IMG/VR virus record: IMGVR_UViG_3300025128_000068
Span: 1-49,305 of that record
Direction: 5' to 3' (one strand)
From: a virus
Length of the DNA stretch: 49,305 nt
Of the stretch, positions 1 through 9,668 are shown one piece after another. Numbering within the stretch: the stretch's first letter is position 1; each line of letters starts with the position of its first letter. The translations under genes and the position numbers were made by a program. The notes under the pieces were generated by a model. It saw only the letters and a list, made by a program, of their open reading frames with translations, made no database searches and was not told where the DNA came from.

Positions 1-2
1 AA

Positions 3-677
3 GGAGAAATAGGAGACGCTATTGGCGTACCAGGAGCTGAAGGTTTAGCTAAACAACAAATGAGACAATATGTTGGTGGCTCTATCTTTGGTGATGAAGG
101 TTATGCAAACATACCAATGAGAGGCGGCAGTGGAATGCTTGGAGGAGAAGGTATGTCTACAATGTCAGGAGATATATTTAATAATCCTGCAAGAGAATCT
201 ATTATGAAAAGTTTTGGCATGCAGATGGATGACGAAGAAATAATAGAAAAGTATTCTAAAATATTAGATAAACAAAGAAGAAAGAAATCTTTAAATGCTG
301 ATGATATTAGATTCCTTATGATGTTTGAAGCATTGAATAAACCATCAAATCTTCCAACAGATGTGTTTAGCAGAAACACAGGTTTTGAATCAGCAAGAGC
401 AAGACAAGATGTACAAAATCAATTAGGGGGTCAGTTTGAAGTATTAGACTATAACGAACTTTATCCTACTTACGCCCAACCTCAAACACCAATTAATGCA
501 GCTAGTGGTGGAGAGGCAAGCGGTCCTGGAACAGGAACAAGTGATTCTATACCGGCAAGATTATCAGATGGCGAATTTGTTATGACAGCTAAAGCCGTTA
601 AGGGAGCTGGTGACGGAGATAGAAAAGAAGGCATTAGAAAGATGTATGATTTAATGAATAACTTGGAGGGAAGGTAA
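3..677 (+). CDS. Phage virion-associated protein, 5' end cut by window edge
   Basis: The frame is open from base 3, upstream of the first ATG at 60, so the gene enters from the left and about 224 residues are visible. The C-terminal part carries the phage signature TSDSIPARLSDGEFV followed by a Lys/Gly/Asp-rich stretch, a motif that recurs at the ends of tail and internal virion proteins of marine phages. The N-terminal visible part is Gly/Met-rich, the middle is helical and charged. The stop overlaps the ATG of the next gene by one base (TAATG), indicating translational coupling. I infer a structural role from motif and neighbours; the exact role is unknown. Confidence 0.75.
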   Translation, partial: GEIGDAIGVPGAEGLAKQQMRQYVGGSIFGDEGYANIPMRGGSGMLGGEGMSTMSGDIFNNPARESIMKSFGMQMDDEEIIEKYSKILDKQRRKKSLNADDIRFLMMFEALNKPSNLPTDVFSRNTGFESARARQDVQNQLGGQFEVLDYNELYPTYAQPQTPINAASGGEASGPGTGTSDSIPARLSDGEFVMTAKAVKGAGDGDRKEGIRKMYDLMNNLEGR

Positions 678-1954
678 TGACTACACCAGTCAATCAAGGT
701 CAATATACTTTTTCTGGTCAACTACCCAGTGTAACAGATGCTACATACGGTGGCGATGTCAGTTACAATCTTGCTGATCCTTATATAAGAGCTTTAACAG
801 AATTTTTATTTAATCAAGGGTATGCGTTTTCTTCTAAACCACCACCCCTAGAAGCTATAACTACACAAATAGCTCCGTTTAATCCTTTAGAACAAGCAGC
901 ACTTGACTTAACTGCTCAAGGTGTAGGGGCGTATGCTCCTTATTTCCAAAGAGGTATGGAGGCTTATGAGGGTGCATTTCCATTTATAGGAGAAGGTGCA
1001 TCTGTAATGAGAGATGCTTATCCTCTTTATTCCGAAGGTATAATGGGATTAAGAGATGCAGCTAATTTAGCAAGAAGTGGGTTACAACCAACTGAAAGAG
1101 GATATTACGAAGCGATTAACATGCTTAACGCTGGTCTTGGTTCTTTTGATGACAGAGCTGCTAACTTTTACATGAACCCATATGTTAATTCTGTTATAGA
1201 AAATCAACTTGAAGATGTTGATGAATTTTATGATAACAAAATAACAGAGTTAAATTTAAACGCAGCAGGTTCTGGTCTTAGAGGTTCTACACGATTAGGT
1301 ATGATCGAGTTAGAAATGGAAAAACAAAAACAGGAAGCTAGACAAAATGTTATTAATCAAGGTTTAACATCTGCTTATTCTCAAGCTCAAAATCAATTTA
1401 ACATTGAACAACAAGCCTTAAGAGGAGCAGCTCCAACAATGGCTGGTTTAGGACAAGGTTTTGGTAATACTCGTTCTGGACTTGCCGGTCTACTTTCTCA
1501 ACTATCAACAGGTATAGCTTCTGGTGGTCAAAATTTTGCTCAACTAGGAACTGGTTTAGCAGGATTTGCTCCAGCTATGCAAAGTTTAGGTTCTGGATTT
1601 ATAGGTGCTGGAGGTACTCTACAAGGATTACAAGGTGCAGATGTTGCAGCCCTTGCTAATGCTGGTAGAACTGCAAGAGGTTATGAACAATCTGTTTATG
1701 ATACTGCAAGACAAAATGCTTATAACATTTACATGGACCCATATAATAGAACAAGTTATCAACTTGGTTTAGCTCAAGGTATACCAAGTAATCAAATGAT
1801 GATGAGTCAACAACAAGGTGCAGTAGCAAGTCCGATGCAAACAACATTGTCTGGCTATGCTCCTTATGTAAATCCATATCAGATATTACCAAACTTACCT
1901 TCTTTACCAGGTGTTGGTGGCATAGGATTTAATCAAAGAGCTTATGGAGGTTAA
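677..1954 (+). CDS. Virion structural protein, tail or internal (unknown family)
   Basis: A 425-residue protein starting directly on the preceding stop codon. It has no signal peptide or membrane segment. Residues of roughly 135-240 form a charged helical region with a conserved-looking stretch (NPYVNSVIENQLEDV, then AAGSGLRGSTRLGM). This is followed by a Gly/Ala/Gln-rich low-complexity half with many LGxGxxG steps, and a C-terminus rich in Tyr, Pro and Gly ending in AYGG. This composition is usual for podovirus tail or core components. It lies in an uninterrupted run of large plus-strand genes with 0-8 base spacing. Structural role is inferred; no enzymatic motif is seen. Confidence 0.65.
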   Translation: MTTPVNQGQYTFSGQLPSVTDATYGGDVSYNLADPYIRALTEFLFNQGYAFSSKPPPLEAITTQIAPFNPLEQAALDLTAQGVGAYAPYFQRGMEAYEGAFPFIGEGASVMRDAYPLYSEGIMGLRDAANLARSGLQPTERGYYEAINMLNAGLGSFDDRAANFYMNPYVNSVIENQLEDVDEFYDNKITELNLNAAGSGLRGSTRLGMIELEMEKQKQEARQNVINQGLTSAYSQAQNQFNIEQQALRGAAPTMAGLGQGFGNTRSGLAGLLSQLSTGIASGGQNFAQLGTGLAGFAPAMQSLGSGFIGAGGTLQGLQGADVAALANAGRTARGYEQSVYDTARQNAYNIYMDPYNRTSYQLGLAQGIPSNQMMMSQQQGAVASPMQTTLSGYAPYVNPYQILPNLPSLPGVGGIGFNQRAYGG

Positions 1955-1956
1955 TT

Positions 1957-3642
1957 ATGTTTAATCCACCAGTAGTAAAACCAAAAGGATATGCTATAGG
2001 AGGACCTGTTGGAATTGCAACAGGTAACATTGTAGAAGATACATTAATGTCTGATCCAATTATAGCTCAATCTAATGCAAGTAATATTCAAAAAGATTTA
2101 AACTCTTTAACTAACGATTTAAAAAAAGTTTCTAAGAATAATAAAAAACCTAAAAAAGAAACAAAAAGAAACGAAGAAAAAAAAGAATATGAAGATATAG
2201 AAGAATTTAGAGATTGGATTAAAACTAATACAGAAACAGATAACGATACTGGTGAAGTGTTTTTTATTCAACCAAGAACAGGAGAAAAAGTTCCTGTAGA
2301 TAGTTCTCCTGAAGGCAATGTATTATTATATGAAGTTTTTAAAGAACAAACAGGAAGAACTGGTGAAGCATTAGACGCAATTGTTGATATGGATATTAAA
2401 CAATTTCAACAAGCTCCAGAAGGTGTTGTTAATAGTGACTTTTCAAAAGAATTAAAAAAAATAAGAGAAGAACAAAATGTTGGTGATGCTGAGGCAATGG
2501 CAGCTTATAGTTCTGTTCCTTTTGATGGTAGTGTTGTAGGCACTGTACAAAAAAGAATGGGAATGTCTGACTTAGCAAGATCACAAGCACAAGAAGAATC
2601 TGCTCAAGGAAAACAATTTTTAGCTTACAGAGTTCCTGGCCAAAGTAATTATAAGTTAACTCCTGAACCAGTATCAATGGAAGAAATATCTAAATTAGGT
2701 TATGAGTTTGCACCACCTGAAATGGCAGAAGAATCATTTACACAAAAAGCAATATTAGCTGGTAGAATACCAATTGGCGGTGGAGGTATTTCTGAAACAG
2801 AAAGATTACAAAATCAATTACTACAAACAAAAATTGCTAAAAATATTCAGGACCTTGGTGAAGGACCAGACGCAGACCCTATGACACAAAAATCTATTTT
2901 AAAAGTAAAACTTCCTGGTCTTTATAGTAGAGGTAGTCAGGATAATTTACAGTTTCAAGTTCGTTTAAAAGAAGACAGCAAAGGCAATGTAAAGTATGCA
3001 CCTGATGTTGATATCGCTCCAATTATAAGAGACATATATAAAGCAGAAGAATACTCAAAAGACACTCTTGATGAAATTAATATGGTAAAAGAGTTAATTA
3101 GTGCTGATACTGTTGGTTTATCTCAAAGAGTAAATGATTTATCAAGAGGTATATCAGCTCTCGCAGGTATAGATAGAAGTGCCTTTGATCCAGTTACAGG
3201 TAGACAATTAATACCTACACCGGAAATTCTTGCTAGATGGGCTAAAAGATTTACAGCTCAAAACATTACAATATTATTAGGTGAATCAAACAGAACTATT
3301 TCTGATGCTGATAGAAAAAGAGCTGACGACATTGTTAATATTTTAGGAACATTTACAGATGTTGCTTCAGCAAAAGCATCGTTAGAAGAACTTGTAAAAA
3401 TATTTGAAAAACCATCTTACAATGCAAATACTGCATTACAATCACTTTACTCTATGGCAGAAACATCTCCTGGCGGTGGTTATTTAGATGAGATTGAAAG
3501 AGTTGAAAGAAAAGTTGCGGAGAGAATTGCTAAGTCTGGAGGCAAACTAACTATTCCTAGAAGTAGTATTGTAAGTTTTGATGAAGTATCATCACCAGGT
3601 GGAAGGACAGCAGTATCAAGTACGATAGATTTAAGGCAATAA
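1957..3642 (+). CDS. Large hydrophilic virion-module protein, unknown
   Basis: A 561-residue protein two bases after the previous stop. The N-terminus contains GYAIGGPVG, a motif similar to the YAxGG pieces in other proteins of this genome (for example the microprotein at 37274). Residues about 45-75 are a Lys/Glu-rich helical stretch. The rest is charged and mostly helical, with no transmembrane segment, signal peptide or catalytic motif that I recognise. Position between other large virion-type genes argues for a virion component or an ejected protein. The function is not identified. Confidence 0.6.
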   Translation: MFNPPVVKPKGYAIGGPVGIATGNIVEDTLMSDPIIAQSNASNIQKDLNSLTNDLKKVSKNNKKPKKETKRNEEKKEYEDIEEFRDWIKTNTETDNDTGEVFFIQPRTGEKVPVDSSPEGNVLLYEVFKEQTGRTGEALDAIVDMDIKQFQQAPEGVVNSDFSKELKKIREEQNVGDAEAMAAYSSVPFDGSVVGTVQKRMGMSDLARSQAQEESAQGKQFLAYRVPGQSNYKLTPEPVSMEEISKLGYEFAPPEMAEESFTQKAILAGRIPIGGGGISETERLQNQLLQTKIAKNIQDLGEGPDADPMTQKSILKVKLPGLYSRGSQDNLQFQVRLKEDSKGNVKYAPDVDIAPIIRDIYKAEEYSKDTLDEINMVKELISADTVGLSQRVNDLSRGISALAGIDRSAFDPVTGRQLIPTPEILARWAKRFTAQNITILLGESNRTISDADRKRADDIVNILGTFTDVASAKASLEELVKIFEKPSYNANTALQSLYSMAETSPGGGYLDEIERVERKVAERIAKSGGKLTIPRSSIVSFDEVSSPGGRTAVSSTIDLRQ

Positions 3643-3650
3643 GGTGAATT

Positions 3651-6600
3651 GTGGCTGTAAAAAAATATTATAAAACATTTGATGGTAAAGTTATTGAAGC
3701 AATTCAAGAAGCAGAAGAGATGTCTCCAGCAGAAGAAAGTGCTTTACGAAATGCAATTGGTGGAGATTTTACAACGGTAGAATCAAACACTGTTCAACAA
3801 CCTAAAAAAGATATTTCACAAGAAGCTCCAAAGAAAAGTGTTTTTACAAGCACTGGAAGATTTAGAGGTGCTGATTATAAATCAGGTGTAACGAGTAATA
3901 GTTTTAGATTTCGTTTTGGAAACACAAATAATTTTAAAGAAAGAGTAAACTTTTTAGATAAGAATGTTGGCAAAGAAGGTTATGTTGTTGATAAATTAGG
4001 AGATTTTTTATTAACACCAAAAGGCCAGGAAAAATTAGGTATGGAGCCTACTAACAATTTAGTCGCAATAGATTCTACTAAATTTGAAGGTGAAGACATT
4101 ATTGATCTTGCCGGTGAAGTGCTTGGTCCTACAGTAGGTTCAATAGCTGCCTTTACTGCTGCTGCTAAAAAAATACCAAAAACTGCTTTAGGTAGAGCTT
4201 TAGTAACATCACCTTACGGAGGTGCATTTGCTGCATCACTTCTTTTACCTTCAGTCGCAAGTGCCGGTGGAGCATACATAGGAGTGCTTATTGATGAAGC
4301 CCAACAATGGGCAAGAGGAATATCTGATGAAGCAATTAGTAGTATTGATAAAAGAGGAAAAATAGAAGCAACATATGCAGGTGTTGGTGATTTAGTTTTT
4401 GGAGGATTACTTAGAGGACTAGGAAGAGCTTTTAAAGGCAATTCTCAAAAACATTTAGATGCTTTTTATGGTAAAGGAGCAAACGATCCTAATTCAGATG
4501 CTTATTCTAAAATTTGGAAAGAATATGAAGAGACAGGAAAACTTACACCAGAACAAAACAGTATGTTGGCTGATATTGAAAAAGGCATAATGCCAGATTT
4601 TTATGCAAAACAAAATTTAGATATTAACTTAAAACACAGACTACAACTTATGGCAGAAACAATAGCTGGTAAAAGACAAGGAAAGCTATCAAAAAATGTT
4701 GATGTGTTTAGAGAAGAAATGAAAAATGCATTACAGATGACTGATGCAGGTAAAAAAATATTAAAACAGGATGATATAGATGAATATATAAATAGAGCAA
4801 TTAAAGATGCATTTACGACTACTACTGATGATTTTGTAGAATTAACTGATAGATATACTAAAGGGGTTCATACTAATTTAAGAGGTGCTTTAAATACTTT
4901 ATTAAAATTATCAGATGAAACAAATGTTGGTGGTCCAAAAAATATTGATGAAATAGCAGATGTTTATAATCAAATACAGGATGCTTCAGTTAAAACAGCA
5001 ACAGAAGCAATTGATGTTGGACAGAGAATAGCAAAACAAGGTTTTAAAGATATTCAAGATATATTTGAAATTGCTGATGTAGCTCCAGGAACTGTTAAAA
5101 AAACACAGACAAAAACAGTTCCTATAGAATTAAATGATGGTGTAACACCAGCTCAAAGAAAAGAAATTGATGATTTATTTGATAAAGGAATGGATAAAGA
5201 AGCTGATGAATTATACGATTTGTTTTTAGAAAAAAATCTTGAAAAAGGATTAATTAACTCTATAGATAATCCTGTACCTAGTCAAAAATATTTAGACGGC
5301 GAATTTGATGAAGTTGTTGAAGAGGTAGTAGATGTTGTTGATAGCTTGCCTTCTGGCACAATAAAAGCAATTGATGATGAAATAAAAGTATTAGAAAAAA
5401 CACCTAATTTACCAGATCAAGATTTAAACAGATTAAATTATTTAAAAGGTATTAAAGATACAGACGGCCTTTCTATTATAAAAGACAAACAAGGTATTCC
5501 ACAGTTTGTATTAAGATATGGAGAAGATGCAGGTCCACAATTTATAAAAACAGATGATACAATTAAAGCTCTAAAAACTATTTTAAATGATCAAAAAGGT
5601 TCTAAAATGTTTGATAGTTTAGAACCTGGAATTTTAAAAAGTTTAATAACTGTTGCTAAAGGTCAGGCTAATCAGCCTATAAATTTACTTTCTCCAATGC
5701 AACATAATGAATTAGTTCAAACTTTAAGAAAAGTAGTTATTGCTGATGAGAATATTGATTTAGGAACAGTATGGACTGCGGCAATAAAAGATGGAGAAAT
5801 ATCTTACGCACAATTAGGTTCTGCTATGTCATCCGTAAAGAAAAAAGGTTTTGAAGGAATAAAAAAAGGGTCTCCAGAATATAAACAAAAAATGCAAGCT
5901 ATAAAATCTTTGCAAGACATATCTGTTAGGTCTACAAAACTTATGGATGAGCAAAGAATTGGCTATCAACTATTTGAAGAATTTGGAATAGGAAAATTAG
6001 CACAAGATGTAGCAAGGAAAAAACAAAACTCTGATGCTTTAATTAATAAATTATTGAGTAAAGATGCTAATCCAGCATTAATAGATACAGTTTTTAATAC
6101 TTTAGTAGAAACAACACGAAGATCAGACAGAGCAATGAATCAAGCTAAAGCCCAAGCTGAAAAAGTTTTACCTGGATATAAAAAAGCTGTTGATGAGAAT
6201 GTTCCAACTTTGCAAAAAGATGTTCCTCCATTAACAAGTATGGATGAAGGGCAACAAGCAGCAACTAGAGTTACTGAAGAATTAGCAGATGAAGGCGATG
6301 TTTTAGCAAAACAAGCTGTAGATGAAGGAAAACTAGGAGAAAGAGCTAAATCAGAAAGAGCTGTGCAAGCAACAGATGAAATGAATCCAGAGTTAATTGG
6401 TAATGCCTTTAGAAATGTTCTTGTTGATAATTTGTTAAATAAAATAACTGCTAACAAAAATATGTATCAATTTGCTGAAGAAATTCGTGATTACGCAAGT
6501 AATGGTCGAGTAACTGGTAGAGAGGACTTAGGTCCTTCTACTTTAGAAACAATATTAGGAAAAGAAGCAACAGATGATTTAATTAAAATTGCAAACGCAA

Positions 6601-7736
6601 TTGAAAGCATGCCTGTAAGTGCTTCAGATGAAACTAGAAGAGCTGTGCAAGATTTACTTGAACAAAGATTTACTAAATTAGGTGAGTCAATAAGGTCTTA
6701 TGATAATTTAGGGCCGCAGGAAATTAAAGATTTAACAAAAAATATAAATGAATATGCTGATGAAGTTACTAAGTTAAAAGATTTACAAAACCAAGAATTT
6801 GCTAAACGCATTAGTAAAGATGGTTTTAATATAAACAATGAAAACGATATTATTAATCTTGTAAATACTATGTTTGATGAAAAAGCATTTAGCACTACAG
6901 AGCTTGAAAAAATATTTAACAAATTAGATGATGGAACAAAAGAAGTATTAAGAGAAAAATATATTGAAAATCAAATAACACAGGCTTTAGGAGTAAATAT
7001 TGATGAAGCTCCAAGCATTGAACAAATTGGTAAAATATTTAATGCAAAATTTATATCTGATTTATATCAAGACCCTGTAAGATTTAATCTTATATTTGGA
7101 AAAGATGCAGATTCACGATTAAAAAATATTGTTAAAATGGGTAAGAGAGTATTAGATCAAAATGCAACGGGTAATTTTGGTCAATTAGTAGCTGCTACAA
7201 TAGCTGCTGCATTTGCTGGTTTGCCAGTAGCAGTAGCCACTGGAAGTATCCCACTTGGTATGGCAGCAATGGTAGCTGCAAAATATGGTGGAATAAGAAT
7301 TTATGCTAACGCTATGATGAATCCTAATGTCGCTAAAGCAATAGCAGAACCAAGATTTTTTACTCCAGGTTCTTTAAACACATCTGAAAAAATAACTCTT
7401 TATCAAAATGGTATAATGGATGCTGTTACGCAAATGTTTACAGAGTCAGATGATATAGCTTCACAACAGATACAAGCTGGACAAAATAAATTATCTGAAG
7501 AAAAACCAAGAGGGTTGTCAGCTGTGTTAAGCCCAATTACAAGTTTAGGTATAATGCCAAATTCTCGATCTAGAGATGCATTAAAAAACATAACACCTAA
7601 AAAACAAAGTTACACACCTTTACCTAATGTTCAAGACTTTAGACAGACTGAAGATATATTTAGTGAAGTTAACAGAAGAAGAGCGTTAGCAGGTAACAAC
7701 CCTAACACTCAAGCATTAATAGATAGGAATAGATAA
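3651..7736 (+). CDS. Giant internal virion (ejection-type) protein, GTG start
   Basis: A 1361-residue protein, the largest in the window. It begins with GTG at 3651 after an AAGGTGAA ribosome-binding site, eight bases beyond the previous stop. It is highly charged and helical, rich in Lys, Asp, Glu and Asn. Two hydrophobic Ala/Gly-rich patches stand out: near residues 165-215 (containing AAFTAAAKKIP and LLLPSVASAGGAYIG) and near 1180-1225 (ATIAAAFAGLPVAVATG). Very long helical proteins with a few amphipathic or hydrophobic patches are typical of podovirus internal core proteins that are ejected across the cell envelope. I found no lysozyme or transglycosylase signature by eye. Its last codon overlaps the next start. 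Confidence 0.6.
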   Translation: MAVKKYYKTFDGKVIEAIQEAEEMSPAEESALRNAIGGDFTTVESNTVQQPKKDISQEAPKKSVFTSTGRFRGADYKSGVTSNSFRFRFGNTNNFKERVNFLDKNVGKEGYVVDKLGDFLLTPKGQEKLGMEPTNNLVAIDSTKFEGEDIIDLAGEVLGPTVGSIAAFTAAAKKIPKTALGRALVTSPYGGAFAASLLLPSVASAGGAYIGVLIDEAQQWARGISDEAISSIDKRGKIEATYAGVGDLVFGGLLRGLGRAFKGNSQKHLDAFYGKGANDPNSDAYSKIWKEYEETGKLTPEQNSMLADIEKGIMPDFYAKQNLDINLKHRLQLMAETIAGKRQGKLSKNVDVFREEMKNALQMTDAGKKILKQDDIDEYINRAIKDAFTTTTDDFVELTDRYTKGVHTNLRGALNTLLKLSDETNVGGPKNIDEIADVYNQIQDASVKTATEAIDVGQRIAKQGFKDIQDIFEIADVAPGTVKKTQTKTVPIELNDGVTPAQRKEIDDLFDKGMDKEADELYDLFLEKNLEKGLINSIDNPVPSQKYLDGEFDEVVEEVVDVVDSLPSGTIKAIDDEIKVLEKTPNLPDQDLNRLNYLKGIKDTDGLSIIKDKQGIPQFVLRYGEDAGPQFIKTDDTIKALKTILNDQKGSKMFDSLEPGILKSLITVAKGQANQPINLLSPMQHNELVQTLRKVVIADENIDLGTVWTAAIKDGEISYAQLGSAMSSVKKKGFEGIKKGSPEYKQKMQAIKSLQDISVRSTKLMDEQRIGYQLFEEFGIGKLAQDVARKKQNSDALINKLLSKDANPALIDTVFNTLVETTRRSDRAMNQAKAQAEKVLPGYKKAVDENVPTLQKDVPPLTSMDEGQQAATRVTEELADEGDVLAKQAVDEGKLGERAKSERAVQATDEMNPELIGNAFRNVLVDNLLNKITANKNMYQFAEEIRDYASNGRVTGREDLGPSTLETILGKEATDDLIKIANAIESMPVSASDETRRAVQDLLEQRFTKLGESIRSYDNLGPQEIKDLTKNINEYADEVTKLKDLQNQEFAKRISKDGFNINNENDIINLVNTMFDEKAFSTTELEKIFNKLDDGTKEVLREKYIENQITQALGVNIDEAPSIEQIGKIFNAKFISDLYQDPVRFNLIFGKDADSRLKNIVKMGKRVLDQNATGNFGQLVAATIAAAFAGLPVAVATGSIPLGMAAMVAAKYGGIRIYANAMMNPNVAKAIAEPRFFTPGSLNTSEKITLYQNGIMDAVTQMFTESDDIASQQIQAGQNKLSEEKPRGLSAVLSPITSLGIMPNSRSRDALKNITPKKQSYTPLPNVQDFRQTEDIFSEVNRRRALAGNNPNTQALIDRNR

Positions 7737-9562
7737 TGCCAGCTGTCGCCAACCCTATAACATTTGGCAAAGCCTCTAGAAACTATGGTTATAGTTCTCC
7801 TAGTCGCATTGGTTTTGATGATCTTCCTTACCTACAAAGACCAGGAATGACACGAGGTGTACCTACATACACTGTAGGAGGCGGTACAGGTAAACCATTT
7901 AGACCAGGAGTTGGTCAAAGAACAGGAGGCGGTGAAACTGGTGGCACTATTGTTTCTGGTTATAGTCCAATCAGTTACAACCCAAATACTAGAAGCGGTT
8001 CTTTTGATGTCGCTGATGGAGAAATGGGTCCTGTATCTTACGAAGATATTTTAAAAGAAGCTGCCGTAGGAAGTTTAGCTTATGGTGGTCTAGGAACATT
8101 ATCTCAAAAATTATTAGGAACAAATTTAACTGGAGAAACATTAGGTTCTGGATTTTTAGGTCAGATACCATTTCTTGGACAAGGTTTAAGAAATTTAGAT
8201 TATGCTTTTAATCCTTCCTTTAAAACTGCAATGGCAGCAGCTGGTCCATGGGGAGCCACTAAACACGGAATTGGAGAAGCAGGAAAATTTCTTTCTAACA
8301 ATACTTACGCTTTAACACCTGGTCAAGGAAGCCTTTATACTGGTGGCGGTCCTTTTAGTGGGCCTATAGGAACTTTAGCAGGTAACATAGGTTCTGGTAT
8401 TGGAAGTCTTGCTCAAATGGCAGGTCGATCTTTTGTAGACACTGTTAACGCAACGAATACATTTCCTGGTGTCATAGGTAGTAGCCCAATGCCAGTTTAT
8501 GTAGCGACAGATGGAAGCGTTCAACCTTTAGCAAATTTAGGTTATAAAAATTTCTATAATAATACTATTGGTAAATTATTTCCTAACAGTAAATTTGATA
8601 TGTCTTCTGCTGTAAATACTCCAACAACATCACCAACAGCAGAGGTAATTCCAAAACAAGCTGCTGATTTTACAGGTATATCTGGTTTCTTTAACAAGCC
8701 ACGATCTTGGATTCCAGGTGTTACTGGTGCAGAAAACGCCAACGCTACTGGGTTATTTGGAGGTGGACAACCAGGTCAAGGTATAACAAGTGTAGGTAAT
8801 GTTCTTGGAACTATTGGTGGTTTATTATCATTAAGAGATTTTATTAAAGACCCTAATCTTGCATCAGGTCTTGGAACTTTAGCGGGAGCTGGTGCTTCTG
8901 GTATTAGTGCTTTCTCAGGACTTGCAACAGCAGCTCCATGGCTTGCTGGTGCAGCCTTAGTTGCTAGTTTATTGATGAATAAAAAACCTTCTAATAAAAC
9001 TGGTTACACAACAATTGATTTAGATGAGTTTAAGCCTTTAAGTTTTGGCATGGAAGGTAAGAAATATAGCCAAGAAAATGTAGACCAAACATCACAAATA
9101 ATGGAACCAATTATTCCATTAATTCAAGAACTTGAAAAACAATATGGCGTTGATTTAAAGGGTGATATTCAAGTTAACTATGGCGGTAGAGACGGACTTG
9201 CATACAACATAGGTAATAGAGATGTTACAGGATTTAGAAATAGATTAGATTATTTTGATGGTAGAGATCAATCAACACGAGATGGTGGTTCTATATTTAG
9301 AAAAACATTTAAAGGTGAAAATGCTGGTAAAGATTTTTACAATTCTTTGTTAGGTGATTTAGAAACACTAGCTAAACAAAAACAAGCTGAGGGCGGTGGT
9401 GTAATTGATTTATCTGGTTACAGAGGTGCACAAAGACAAACACCACAAGGCGTATTTAGTTATGGATTACCAGGTGGTGGCATGATTCCAGACAATATAA
9501 CAGCTCCTCCAAAACCAAAAGGAGGACCGCAAGGGGTATTTACATATGGATATAATACTTAA
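7736..9562 (+). CDS. Gly-rich virion protein with C-terminal hydrophobic segment
   Basis: A 608-residue protein coupled by a TAATG overlap to the giant gene upstream. The first ~300 residues are Gly/Ser/Pro/Tyr-rich with low complexity. Residues about 375-415 form a hydrophobic Ala/Gly/Leu stretch ending in WLAGAALVASLLMNKK, which could be a membrane-inserting segment. A charged region and Gly/Pro-rich end follow, with a duplicated PQGVFxYG step (TPQGVFSYG, then GPQGVFTYG). Placement after the presumed internal proteins suggests another ejected or tail component. No catalytic motif is visible; function unknown. Confidence 0.6.
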   Translation: MPAVANPITFGKASRNYGYSSPSRIGFDDLPYLQRPGMTRGVPTYTVGGGTGKPFRPGVGQRTGGGETGGTIVSGYSPISYNPNTRSGSFDVADGEMGPVSYEDILKEAAVGSLAYGGLGTLSQKLLGTNLTGETLGSGFLGQIPFLGQGLRNLDYAFNPSFKTAMAAAGPWGATKHGIGEAGKFLSNNTYALTPGQGSLYTGGGPFSGPIGTLAGNIGSGIGSLAQMAGRSFVDTVNATNTFPGVIGSSPMPVYVATDGSVQPLANLGYKNFYNNTIGKLFPNSKFDMSSAVNTPTTSPTAEVIPKQAADFTGISGFFNKPRSWIPGVTGAENANATGLFGGGQPGQGITSVGNVLGTIGGLLSLRDFIKDPNLASGLGTLAGAGASGISAFSGLATAAPWLAGAALVASLLMNKKPSNKTGYTTIDLDEFKPLSFGMEGKKYSQENVDQTSQIMEPIIPLIQELEKQYGVDLKGDIQVNYGGRDGLAYNIGNRDVTGFRNRLDYFDGRDQSTRDGGSIFRKTFKGENAGKDFYNSLLGDLETLAKQKQAEGGGVIDLSGYRGAQRQTPQGVFSYGLPGGGMIPDNITAPPKPKGGPQGVFTYGYNT

Positions 9563-9665
9563 AGAAAAAAAATGTTGTAAAGAAGTACCTTTAGAACAAA
9601 AAACGGTTGACTATAAGTGTCAAGGCGTGTGTAAATCAGAGCAAGAGGAGAGTAAAGAGAAATGA
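9546..9665 (+). CDS. Possible 39-residue Cys-containing microprotein
   Basis: An ATG at 9546, overlapping the end of the preceding gene by 17 bases, opens a 39-codon frame ending at TGA 9663-9665. The product is very charged and has four cysteines (KKCCKE, then YKCQGVC). A possible Shine-Dalgarno AAGGGG lies about ten bases upstream. It would bridge the gap between 9562 and the exported-protein gene at 9669. It is short, so chance is not excluded. Confidence 0.35.
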   Translation: MDIILKEKKCCKEVPLEQKTVDYKCQGVCKSEQEESKEK

Positions 9666-9668
9666 GAA